DNA from: Sedimentitalea sp042687825
GTDB taxonomy: Bacteria; Pseudomonadota; Alphaproteobacteria; Rhodobacterales; Rhodobacteraceae
NCBI RefSeq assembly: GCF_042687825.1
Contig: NZ_JBHUQE010000002.1
Coordinates: 1 to 64,000, forward strand
Direction: 5' to 3'
DNA: 64,000 nt
The notes under the pieces were generated by a model that saw nothing but the letters and a program-made list of their open reading frames with translations, did no database searches and had not been told where the DNA came from. Every line of letters begins with the position of its first letter. Position 1 is the stretch's first letter. Below are positions 6,761-14,932 of this stretch, piece by piece. The position numbers and the translations under genes were made by a program.

Positions 6761-9289
6761 ATGTCAGGTAAGAACCCGACCCCGTATGACTATTGGGGCG
6801 AATGCGATCCGAACAAGCCTTTTCCCGACCTCAAGGATGCGGTGCTGCAGCTCAAGGACGATGATGACATCGGCACGCTGACCTCCGATTTCGACGCGGA
6901 CCATGTCGAAGCCGGCAAAGGAAACGACGCGATTTTCGGCAACGAGAATTTCAACTACATCAACGGCCAGGAAGGCCAGGACAAGCTCTGGGGCATGGCC
7001 GGCGACGACTGCATCTATGGCGGTGACGATGACGACTATCTGTACGGCTATGATGGCGACTACAACTGGCTGACCCCGTTCCCGCTGTCGGATGACGATT
7101 ACCTGAACGGCGAAGCAGGCGACGACTGCCTGTGGGGCGAGCAGGGCAACGACCGCATGATCGGTGGTACCGAGAATGACGTCATGTGGGGCGGCGATGG
7201 CGATGACATCATGGCCGGTGATGACGCCACCATCGACGTCGAAAACGCCCGTGACGGCAACGACTGGATGGACGGCGGCGCAGGCAACGACTGCATGGAC
7301 GGCGAAGGCGGCGACGACTGCATGTGGGGTGGCTCGGGCTACGACCTCATGTATGGCGGCACCGGCAACGACCGCATGGACGGCCAGAGCGGCGCCGACA
7401 AGATGGCCGGTGGCCTGGGCGACGACCTGATGCGTGGTGGTTCCGAAAACGACGAGATGTACGGCGACGTGCGCGTCGGACTGGGACCGAACCTGAACTA
7501 TGGCACCGACACCACCAAAGACGGCAACGACTGCATGTATGGTGAAGGCGGTGACGACGAGATGGACGGCCAGGGTGGCAATGACACCATGTTTGGTGGC
7601 ATTGGCCGCGACCTGATGTTCGGTGGCCGTGGCCGCGACACCATGAGCGGTGGCGAAGGCAAAGACACCATGAATGGTGACCAGGGTCACGACCTGATGC
7701 GTGGTGGCGGCGATGCCGACATCATCGACGGTGCAGCCGGCAAGGACATCATCTTTGGCGACAGCGGCAACATCTATGGCATCCGTGGCTATGACTGCGA
7801 CGCCGATTGGTCCTGCCCGCCGATCGCCTTTGGTCCGCAGTCCAGCAAGCATGATGGCGACTGCCCGACCTACTGCCCGCCGGAAGGTGACACCGAGAAC
7901 GAAGGTTGCGACAACATCCACGGTGGTGGCGGCGACGACCAGATCTTTGGCGAAGGCGCCGATGACCGTCTGTACGGTCAGGGTGGCGACGACTGCATCT
8001 CGGGCGGCACCGGCGATGACCTGATCAAAGGTGGCAATGGTGACGACTTTGTCCACGGCGACCAGGGCAATGACCGTATCTACGGCAACGCGGGTAACGA
8101 CATCGCGTATGGCGGTTCCGGCAACGACAGAATCATGGGCAACGACGGCGACGACACGCTGAAGGGCAATGATGGCCGTGACTACATCAAAGGCGGTGAA
8201 GGCAACGACTGGGCCGAGGGCGGTAACGATTGGGACCGCATCTATGGTGAGAACGGTGACGATGTCCTGCAGGGCAACGGCGACCGTGACATGCTGAGCG
8301 GTGGTGACGGCAACGACATCATGTTCGGTGGCACCGGCTATAACGGCGTGCTCGATCTGAACCAGGATGGCGTCTGCGAAAACTACGCACCGCGTCCGGA
8401 GCTGTTCAAGCCTTATGACTGCGTTGGCGGCAAGGACGTTTCGGCATTGCCCGAACTGGATCGTGCCGATGACATGTCCGGTGGCAACGGCAACGACTTT
8501 ATGTTCGGTCAGGCCGGCGATGACACCATGCGCGGCGATGCCGGCGAAGATGTCATGTTCGGGGGTGTTGGCAATGACAGCATGGACGGCGGCGCCGACG
8601 ATGATGTCATGTTCGGTCAGGCCGGCGACGACACCATGAACGGTGGCACCGGCGATGACTGCATCTCGGGCGGTACCGGAAACGACACCATCAACGGCGA
8701 CAACGGCGATGACTTCATCACCGGCGGCGAAGGCGATGATGATCTGACCGGCGGCAACGGCAAGGATGTGTTCTTCTCCGACCTGAAACTGTCCTGGGAT
8801 GGCGAGAAGTTCGCGTTCAGCTCGAATGACGGCACCGACATCATCCGCGACTTCGACTTCAACGAAGATCAGGATGTGCTTGGCTTCCGTGTTCATGTCG
8901 ATCCGAGCGCCGATGGTCTGCTGGGCGACACCATGGCCCAGATCCGCACCAAGATCTTCGAGTTGCTGGACGATGCGGCGACGGTCACCGAAGGTGACGC
9001 GGGTGTTGGCACCTCGGCTGCTGATACCACCATCGAGATCGGTGGGCACAAGCTGATCCTGCAGGACATCAACTGGCAGGACGTTGTGGACTTCGACTTC
9101 CCGGCGACCACGTTCACTTCGCTGGGTCAGGACGCCAACCCGCAGGGCGGCGTGGGCATCAATGCCACCGCAAACGGTCTGGACTCGGGCGGGTACACCG
9201 CTGTCGGCTCCTGGGATGCAGAAAACGATCTGTACTGCCCGAAATGCCCCGAGGTGACAGACTACTACTGCCTGCAAACCGAGGCCTAA
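6761..9289 (+). CDS. Large RTX calcium-binding secreted protein, Cys- and Met-rich
   Basis: 842 residues from ATG 6761 (GGAG ribosome site; an in-frame GTG at 6671 lies inside leader hairpins). No signal peptide. From about residue 50 to 690 it is built of RTX nonapeptides (GGxGxDxUx, e.g. GGTGNDRMD, GGEGNDWAE), which bind Ca2+ as parallel beta rolls. A non-repeat C-terminal 150 residues should carry the type I secretion signal. Oddities: Met rather than Leu/Ile fills the U position in most N-terminal repeats, and I count 18 Cys, where RTX exoproteins normally have few or none. Six of these Cys lie in repeats as DDC or NDC, five lie in a Cys/Pro-rich insert coded at about 7788-7913, and three are in the last 20 residues. 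It is the probable cargo of the adjacent transporter. A structural or adhesive role is inferred; no protease or lipase motif is seen. Confidence 0.9.
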   Translation: MSGKNPTPYDYWGECDPNKPFPDLKDAVLQLKDDDDIGTLTSDFDADHVEAGKGNDAIFGNENFNYINGQEGQDKLWGMAGDDCIYGGDDDDYLYGYDGDYNWLTPFPLSDDDYLNGEAGDDCLWGEQGNDRMIGGTENDVMWGGDGDDIMAGDDATIDVENARDGNDWMDGGAGNDCMDGEGGDDCMWGGSGYDLMYGGTGNDRMDGQSGADKMAGGLGDDLMRGGSENDEMYGDVRVGLGPNLNYGTDTTKDGNDCMYGEGGDDEMDGQGGNDTMFGGIGRDLMFGGRGRDTMSGGEGKDTMNGDQGHDLMRGGGDADIIDGAAGKDIIFGDSGNIYGIRGYDCDADWSCPPIAFGPQSSKHDGDCPTYCPPEGDTENEGCDNIHGGGGDDQIFGEGADDRLYGQGGDDCISGGTGDDLIKGGNGDDFVHGDQGNDRIYGNAGNDIAYGGSGNDRIMGNDGDDTLKGNDGRDYIKGGEGNDWAEGGNDWDRIYGENGDDVLQGNGDRDMLSGGDGNDIMFGGTGYNGVLDLNQDGVCENYAPRPELFKPYDCVGGKDVSALPELDRADDMSGGNGNDFMFGQAGDDTMRGDAGEDVMFGGVGNDSMDGGADDDVMFGQAGDDTMNGGTGDDCISGGTGNDTINGDNGDDFITGGEGDDDLTGGNGKDVFFSDLKLSWDGEKFAFSSNDGTDIIRDFDFNEDQDVLGFRVHVDPSADGLLGDTMAQIRTKIFELLDDAATVTEGDAGVGTSAADTTIEIGGHKLILQDINWQDVVDFDFPATTFTSLGQDANPQGGVGINATANGLDSGGYTAVGSWDAENDLYCPKCPEVTDYYCLQTEA

Positions 9290-9298
9290 ACCCCGGAA

Positions 9299-9337
9299 AA
9301 GATTGTCCGGTGTATCCTTGATACATCGGGCAATCTT
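9299..9337 (+). terminator. Long-stem terminator-like hairpin after the RTX gene
   Basis: An 18-bp stem (9299-9316 with 9320-9337) containing two G-T wobbles closes a 3-base loop CTT. It starts 10 bases past the RTX stop. There is no clear T-run after it, so it may stabilise the 3' end as well as terminate. Confidence 0.7.
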
Positions 9338-9508
9338 GCGCCCCTGTTCAGACGTCTCCAGTAGATCCCCCCAATGGGCTCCTGCAGAGATTTTTGGACG
9401 GGGCGTTTTTCGTTCGCGGCGTGTTACATTCGGCGGGGTGATCCCGCGCGGCCGGCAGACGCCCGGCCTGTTTGCTGTTCCTGCCAGGGTGGTGCGGCCT
9501 TTGGCGCG

Positions 9509-11977
9509 TCAGCTGCGCATTTTGCTGCCGCCCGCATCATAGATCGGGCCGTCCAGAACGGTTGCCTCGCGGAACTTGCCCAAGATTTCCACCTGCAGCG
9601 CAGTGCCCGGTTCGGCATGGTCGGTGGTCACATAGCCCATCGCCATGGATTTTCCGACACGGTGCCCATAGCCGCCGGACGAAACATAGCCGACCGCCGT
9701 GCCATCCCTTAGAATCGCTTCGTCGCCAGATACGTCGATGCCGGTGACGTCGATGGTCATGGTCACCAATTTGCGCGCCGGGCCGTTTTGGCGGGCCTGC
9801 AGCGTCGCCGCCCTGCCGACGAAATCCTTGTTCCAGTTGATAAACGCATCCATGCCGCATTCGACCGCGTTGAAGTCGGGGCGGTATTCCTGCGTCCAGA
9901 CACCCCAGCCCTTTTCCAGCCGCATCGACATCAACGCCCGCGCGCCATACCAGCGATAGCCCAGATCGGTACCGGCCTCTTCGATGGCCTCGGCCAGGCG
10001 CAACAGATATTGCGGCTTGCAATAGATCTCGTACCCCAATTCGCCGCTGAAAGAGATTCGGTTCAGGATCACCGGCACGCCGGCGACGAATGTTTGGCGC
10101 AGATCACGGAACCTGAAAGCCTCGGCACGAACATCGTCGCGGGTGATCCGCGCCAGCAGGTCCCGCGAATTCGGCCCCGAAAGCGCAATACCGTGCCAGT
10201 CATCGCTGAGATTGGCATAGGCCACATCCGCTGGCAGGTCGCGTTCAAACCAGCGCCGGTGGGCGTTCTGCATGGCGCCCGAGCCGAACAGCATGAAATG
10301 ATCCTCGGCCAGGCAGCCCACGGTCAGATCGCCGTAAAGGCGGCCCCCGGGTGTCAGCATCGGGGTCAGGGTCAGCCGGCCCGGTTTCGGCACGTGGCCC
10401 GCCAGCACCCGGTCGAGATAGGCGCGCGCGCCGGGGCCGGTGAACGCGTGTTTGGCGAAATTCGCGATCTCGATGCCGCCGACCGCCTGCTGCACGGCTT
10501 TGACCTCGCGCGCGACATAGTCATGGCTGCGATTGCGCTGAAAGCTCGGCTCTTCATGGGCGTCATCGGGCCCGTCTGCGAACCACAACGCGTTTTCCAG
10601 GCCGAAGCTCTGATCCATCACGGCCCCCTTGGCCCGCAGGCGGTCAAAAAGCGCGGTGGTCTTTTGCCTCCGTCCTTTGGGCAGGGTTTCATTGGGAAAG
10701 GTCATGACAAAGCGACGTTCGTAGTTTTCCGACGATTTCACCGTGCCCCAGTCGGGCGTTGCAAACTCGCCGAACCGCGCCACGTCCATGGCCCAGACGT
10801 CGATCGAGGGTTCGCCGTCGATCATCCATTCGGCCATTGTCAGCCCGACGCCGCCGCCCTGGCAGAACCCGGCCATGACGCCCACCGCGACCCAGTAATT
10901 CCGCATCCCCGGCACCGGGCCGATCATCGGGTTGCCATCGGGGCCAAAGGTGAAGGGGCCGTTGATCATGTCCTTGATGCCAGCCGCGCCGATGGCCGGG
11001 ATGCGCTCGAACGACATCTCCAGCCGGTCGGCAATGCGGTCCAGATCGGGCTGCAACAGTTCGTGTCCGAAATCCCAAGGCGTGCCCTCCACCTTCCACG
11101 GTGTCGAATTGGGCTCGTAAGTGCCCAAAAGCATGCCGTGCCGTTCCTGCCGGAAATAGATATTGGCCTCATAGTCGATCCCCGCCGGCAGCCGCCCGGC
11201 CTCGCCCATCGCTGCCATGCGCTCGGCGATCATCGGGATCTTTTCGGTGATCAGATAATGGTGCTCCATCGGCTGAACCGGCAGGTGGAGGCCCGACATA
11301 TGCCCGACCTCGCGCGCCCAGAGACCGCCGCAATTGACCACCTGCTCGGCATTGATCATGCCTTTGGGCGTGGTCAGGTCCCAACTGCCATCAGGGCGCT
11401 GGCGCATATTGGTGACACCGCAATGGGTAAAATACCGGGCACCATGCGCACGCGCCGATTTGGCAAAGGCATAGGTCGCGCCCGAGGGGTCGAGATCGCC
11501 GTCCTGTTCGTCCCAGAGCGCGGCATAATAGTGCTTGGGGTCGATCAGCGGGTGCCGCTCGGCCAGCTCGGCCGGGCTGATGAATTCCTGATGCAACCCC
11601 ATATAGCGCGCCTTGGACCTTTCGCGCTTGAGATAGTCGTACCATTCCCGGGTCGATGCGGCATAGAATCCGCCGGTGATATGCAGCCCGACAGAATGCC
11701 CCGAGGTTTCTTCGATCTCCTTGTAAAGGTCGATCGTATAGCTCTGCAGGCGGCTGATATTGGGGTCCGAACTGATCGTATGAATCTGCCCCGCCGCATG
11801 CCACGAACTGCCGCTGGTCAGTTCGTCCCGCTCCAGCAGGACCGCATCCTTCCAGCCGAGCTTGGCCAGGTGAAACAGGATCGAGCAGCCAACGACGCCA
11901 CCGCCGATCACCACCACCTTGGCATGAGACGGAAGAGCCTTGCCGCCGCCTTGCGTATCCGTCTGAATGTCGGGCAT
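9509..11977 (-). CDS. GcvT-fused FAD-dependent oxidoreductase (dimethylglycine/sarcosine dehydrogenase-like)
   Basis: 822 residues. The N-terminus is a Rossmann FAD-binding fold (VVVIGGGVVGCSILFHLAKLG) followed by the covalent-flavin-type SSWHAAGQ segment. The C-terminal 350 residues or so are a folate-binding GcvT/aminomethyltransferase domain (LSGPNSRDLLARIT, GELGYEIYC, GARALMSMRLEKGWG, KDFVGR). Family members oxidatively demethylate dimethylglycine or sarcosine and pass the one-carbon unit to tetrahydrofolate. The start is supported by an AGGAGA site. It lies downstream of urtE on the same strand but 286 bases away, so cotranscription is uncertain. The substrate cannot be fixed from sequence. 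Confidence 0.85.
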   Translation of the reverse strand: MPDIQTDTQGGGKALPSHAKVVVIGGGVVGCSILFHLAKLGWKDAVLLERDELTSGSSWHAAGQIHTISSDPNISRLQSYTIDLYKEIEETSGHSVGLHITGGFYAASTREWYDYLKRERSKARYMGLHQEFISPAELAERHPLIDPKHYYAALWDEQDGDLDPSGATYAFAKSARAHGARYFTHCGVTNMRQRPDGSWDLTTPKGMINAEQVVNCGGLWAREVGHMSGLHLPVQPMEHHYLITEKIPMIAERMAAMGEAGRLPAGIDYEANIYFRQERHGMLLGTYEPNSTPWKVEGTPWDFGHELLQPDLDRIADRLEMSFERIPAIGAAGIKDMINGPFTFGPDGNPMIGPVPGMRNYWVAVGVMAGFCQGGGVGLTMAEWMIDGEPSIDVWAMDVARFGEFATPDWGTVKSSENYERRFVMTFPNETLPKGRRQKTTALFDRLRAKGAVMDQSFGLENALWFADGPDDAHEEPSFQRNRSHDYVAREVKAVQQAVGGIEIANFAKHAFTGPGARAYLDRVLAGHVPKPGRLTLTPMLTPGGRLYGDLTVGCLAEDHFMLFGSGAMQNAHRRWFERDLPADVAYANLSDDWHGIALSGPNSRDLLARITRDDVRAEAFRFRDLRQTFVAGVPVILNRISFSGELGYEIYCKPQYLLRLAEAIEEAGTDLGYRWYGARALMSMRLEKGWGVWTQEYRPDFNAVECGMDAFINWNKDFVGRAATLQARQNGPARKLVTMTIDVTGIDVSGDEAILRDGTAVGYVSSGGYGHRVGKSMAMGYVTTDHAEPGTALQVEILGKFREATVLDGPIYDAGGSKMRS

Positions 11978-12263
11978 CGGGCTCTCCTGTGTTCACTGGG
12001 GCTGGACTTGCAGAAAACCGGGCAGGGCATACCCGTTCGATCCGGCGCCCAGGGCGCGGCGCCGAGCCTTCCACGGGTCGAATCGGTGGCGCCCCAGCAT
12101 GTCGGTTCTCCGGGTTGGCGGCCCGCTAAGTCATTCAAAAAGAATGCGTAATTCAGGTGGCCGCGCTGTTCGGAAAAACTGTATCGCAGAGATATCCCCT
12201 TGACTATATGTGGCGATCACCCGGTGCCTGGAGCGTCGTCTGCCTGCCGTGCTGCGCCCCGTG
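11978..12263. other. Intergenic region between urtE and the GcvT-type dehydrogenase
   Basis: 286 bases with no supported gene. It should contain the end of the urt transcript and a promoter for the minus-strand dehydrogenase. I see no strong hairpin followed by a T-run. Confidence 0.4.
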
Positions 12264-12959
12264 TCATACGGAAACGGCACCCAGCAGATCCGCCTTGTCG
12301 ATATCGGCCTTGGGACCGTGCAGCAACACGTCGCCGCGGCGCAGAACAAAGAACTGGTCGGCCAGTTCATAGGCAAACTCGAAATACTGCTCGACCAGCA
12401 CAATCGCCATGTCGCCCTGATCGCGCAGGTGCCGGATGACCGCACCGATTTCCTGAATGACATTGGGCTGGATGCCCTCGGTCGGCTCGTCCAGCAACAG
12501 CAATCTGGGCCGGGTGATCAGGGCACGGGCGATGGCCAGTTGCTGCTGTTGCCCCCCCGACAGATCGCCGCCGCGCCGGGCCTGCATCCGTTTCAGAACC
12601 GGAAACAGCTCGAACATCTCTTCGGGCACCCGGTGACGGTCGCGCGGCAGGCAGGCGAACCCGGTTTCCAGGTTTTCGCGCACGGTCAGCAGCGGAAAGA
12701 TCTCGCGTCCCTGGGGCACACAGGCCACCCCTTTACGGGCCAGGACATGCGCGGGCAGCACGCCCAATTCCTCGCCATCCAGCCAGACCTGACCCGCGGA
12801 GCGCGGGTGATTGCCCGAGATTGCCTTGATCAGGCTGGTCTTGCCGACACCGTTGGTGCCCATCACGCAGGTGACCTCGCCCATCCGGGCCTGCATCGAG
12901 ATGCCGTTCAGGATTTGCGAATGGCCGTAATGCAGTGTCAGGTCTTGCAGTTTCAACAT
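12264..12959 (-). CDS. urtE: Urea ABC transporter ATP-binding subunit UrtE
   Basis: 231 residues, a LivF-type ATPase. Walker A is GTNGVGKTSL, the signature LSGGQQQQLAIARAL, Walker B LLLLDEPTEGIQ, and the switch residue follows as VLVEQY. The N-terminus (MLKLQDLTLHYGHSQILNGIS) and the TEGIQPNVIQEI segment are typical of UrtE rather than branched-chain amino acid LivF. It is the last gene of the urtABCDE operon, three bases after urtD. With UrtD it powers urea uptake through the UrtBC channel. Confidence 0.93.
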   Translation of the reverse strand: MLKLQDLTLHYGHSQILNGISMQARMGEVTCVMGTNGVGKTSLIKAISGNHPRSAGQVWLDGEELGVLPAHVLARKGVACVPQGREIFPLLTVRENLETGFACLPRDRHRVPEEMFELFPVLKRMQARRGGDLSGGQQQQLAIARALITRPRLLLLDEPTEGIQPNVIQEIGAVIRHLRDQGDMAIVLVEQYFEFAYELADQFFVLRRGDVLLHGPKADIDKADLLGAVSV

Positions 12960-12962
12960 GGT

Positions 12963-13703
12963 TCAGCGCCCCAGATAGACATCGATTACGTTCTGATTTG
13001 CGGTCACGTGGTCCAGGCTGCCCTCGGCCAGCACCGCGCCCTCGTGCAGAACCGTGACCCGGCAATCCAGGCGGCGGACGAACTCCATGTCATGTTCCAC
13101 CACCACCACGGCGCGGGTCTCGGCAGCCTGCAGCAGAATATCGGTCGTCTGTTCGCGCTCGGCCGGGGTCATTCCCGCGGCGGGCTCATCCACCAGCAAC
13201 AGCCGTGGTTCCTGCGCCAGCAGCATGCCGATCTCCAGCCATTGTTTCTGCCCGTGGCTCAGTTCGCCCGAGCGGCGCAGCAGGGCTGCGGCCAGCCCGA
13301 TCCGGTCGGCCAGTTCGGCGACCTTGTCCAGATCGCCCGAACTGGGCCGAAACGCCAGGACCGACAGCCAGCCGCGCGGTTTCTTCAGGGCCATCAGCAG
13401 GTTTTCCTGCACCGTCTGATCCTCGAAAACGGTAGGTTTCTGGAACTTGCGGCCAATGCCGGCCTGTGCGATCTGCGCTTCGTTCATCTTGAGCAGGGAT
13501 ACCGATTTCTCGCCCCACAGGATGCGGCCCTCGTCGGGTTTGGTCTTGCCGGTCACGATGTCCATGAAGGTGGTCTTGCCAGCACCATTGGGGCCGATTA
13601 CCGCGCGCAATTCGGCCTCGGCGATCTGAAAGGACAGGTTGTTGATGGCGCGGAACCCGTCAAAGGTGACGGACACGCCGGACACTTCCAGCAGGGTGCT
13701 CAT
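12963..13703 (-). CDS. urtD: Urea ABC transporter ATP-binding subunit UrtD
   Basis: 246 residues, a LivG-type ATPase. Walker A GPNGAGKTTF, signature region LSHGQKQWLEIGMLL (the SHGQ form common in UrtD), Walker B LLLVDEPAAGMT, and the switch as VVVEHDMEF. Its start overlaps the urtC stop by four bases. It pairs with UrtE as the heterodimeric ATPase of the urea importer. Confidence 0.93.
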   Translation of the reverse strand: MSTLLEVSGVSVTFDGFRAINNLSFQIAEAELRAVIGPNGAGKTTFMDIVTGKTKPDEGRILWGEKSVSLLKMNEAQIAQAGIGRKFQKPTVFEDQTVQENLLMALKKPRGWLSVLAFRPSSGDLDKVAELADRIGLAAALLRRSGELSHGQKQWLEIGMLLAQEPRLLLVDEPAAGMTPAEREQTTDILLQAAETRAVVVVEHDMEFVRRLDCRVTVLHEGAVLAEGSLDHVTANQNVIDVYLGR

Positions 13704-14929
13704 TGGCTGGCCTCCTTTTCGCGCAATGCGCCATCATCCGGCCCCAGATCGGCGCCATGGCGGTCGGGCGTGCGGCGCTGGGTCCACAGATCGACCAGCC
13801 CGCCCATGCCCTTGGGGGCAAACAGGGTCACGGCGACAAAGGCCAGCCCCAGCAGAACAAGCCACCAGTCGACCCATTTGAGGGTATAGAAACCCAGCGG
13901 GATGTCGGGCGCCTGTCCGCCGGTGAACCAGGTCGACAACAGGCTGACCGAGGCCGCGCCGATCACCGCGCCATAAAGCCGGCCCCGCCCGCCGATGGCG
14001 ACCCAGACCGCCAGATAGATCGAGGCGATCGGGGCGATCTCGGCCGGGTTGATGATGCCCGCCTGCGGATAGTAAAGCGCGCCGGCGATGGCCGAGATAC
14101 AAGCGGTCAGCGTGAACACCACCAGCTTATAGGTCTCGACGGAATAGCCCAGAAACCGCACGCGGGCCTCGTTGTCGCGGATGCCGCGAACCACCGAGCC
14201 GAACTTGCCCGATACGATCCACGCGGCCAGCACATATCCCGCCGCCAGCGCCAGCGCCGATCCCCACAGGAACCACAGGGACACGACGGCCTGCGAGGCG
14301 GTCACCCCGGGCAGGTTCTGCAGGCCCGACAAGCCGTTATTGCCACGCAACCCGCTGTCGTTCTGAAACAGGTACAGCGCCAGTGCCAGGGTCATCGCCT
14401 GCATCAGGATCGACAGATAGACCCCGGTGACGCGGCTGCGAAAGGCCAGCCAGCCAAAGACCAGCGCCAGGAGGCCGGGCACCAGCAAAACCATTGCCAG
14501 TTGCAGCCCCAGACTGTCGGCAAATCCCCAGATTAGGGGAAAGTCGCTGGAACCGACGACACCGAAAATCTGGTTGCCGATGGCGTCGACGATCTCGGTT
14601 TCCGTCGGCGGTATCTCGGATTGCGCCAATGCGCCGGCGACGATCAGGCGCGTGCGCTCGTACATCAGCCACATGCCGATCATATAGCCGCCCAGTCCGA
14701 AAAACGCGAAATGTCCGAGGCTGAGAATGCCCGCAAAGCCCCAGATCAGATCCATCGCGATGGCAATCAGGCACAGGCACAGCGTCTTGCCCAGGGCCTT
14801 GACGAAACTGGTCGAGATCACGCCGATGCCAAAGCCTTCTGACAGCACCGTGACACTCAGGGTGAACAGGGCCAGCAGGGCCAGAAAGACCAGCACGGAC
14901 GGGTTTTTGGCGATAAAGGAACGTTGCAT
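13700..14929 (-). CDS. urtC: Urea ABC transporter permease UrtC
   Basis: 409 residues with about ten hydrophobic segments of the LivM type, including the conserved WGFAGILSLGHFAFFGLGGYMIGMW region and GGRGRLYGAVIGA near the C-terminus. UrtC-specific features are the inserted loop after the first helices (SEIPPTETEIVDAIGN) and WVDWWLVLLG. It forms the inner-membrane channel with UrtB, three bases downstream of urtB. Confidence 0.93.
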   Translation of the reverse strand: MQRSFIAKNPSVLVFLALLALFTLSVTVLSEGFGIGVISTSFVKALGKTLCLCLIAIAMDLIWGFAGILSLGHFAFFGLGGYMIGMWLMYERTRLIVAGALAQSEIPPTETEIVDAIGNQIFGVVGSSDFPLIWGFADSLGLQLAMVLLVPGLLALVFGWLAFRSRVTGVYLSILMQAMTLALALYLFQNDSGLRGNNGLSGLQNLPGVTASQAVVSLWFLWGSALALAAGYVLAAWIVSGKFGSVVRGIRDNEARVRFLGYSVETYKLVVFTLTACISAIAGALYYPQAGIINPAEIAPIASIYLAVWVAIGGRGRLYGAVIGAASVSLLSTWFTGGQAPDIPLGFYTLKWVDWWLVLLGLAFVAVTLFAPKGMGGLVDLWTQRRTPDRHGADLGPDDGALREKEASQ

Positions 14930-14932
14930 GGT

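Noticed and set aside
6764..9277. 837-codon minus-strand open frame opposite the RTX gene
   Set aside because: A mirror of the Gly/Asp-rich repeats; the product is a low-complexity Val/Ala/His repeat without domains.
9788..13889. Long plus-strand frames (9788-12151 and 12210-13889) opposite the dehydrogenase and urtDE
   Set aside because: Shadows; the minus-strand products have full domain signatures.
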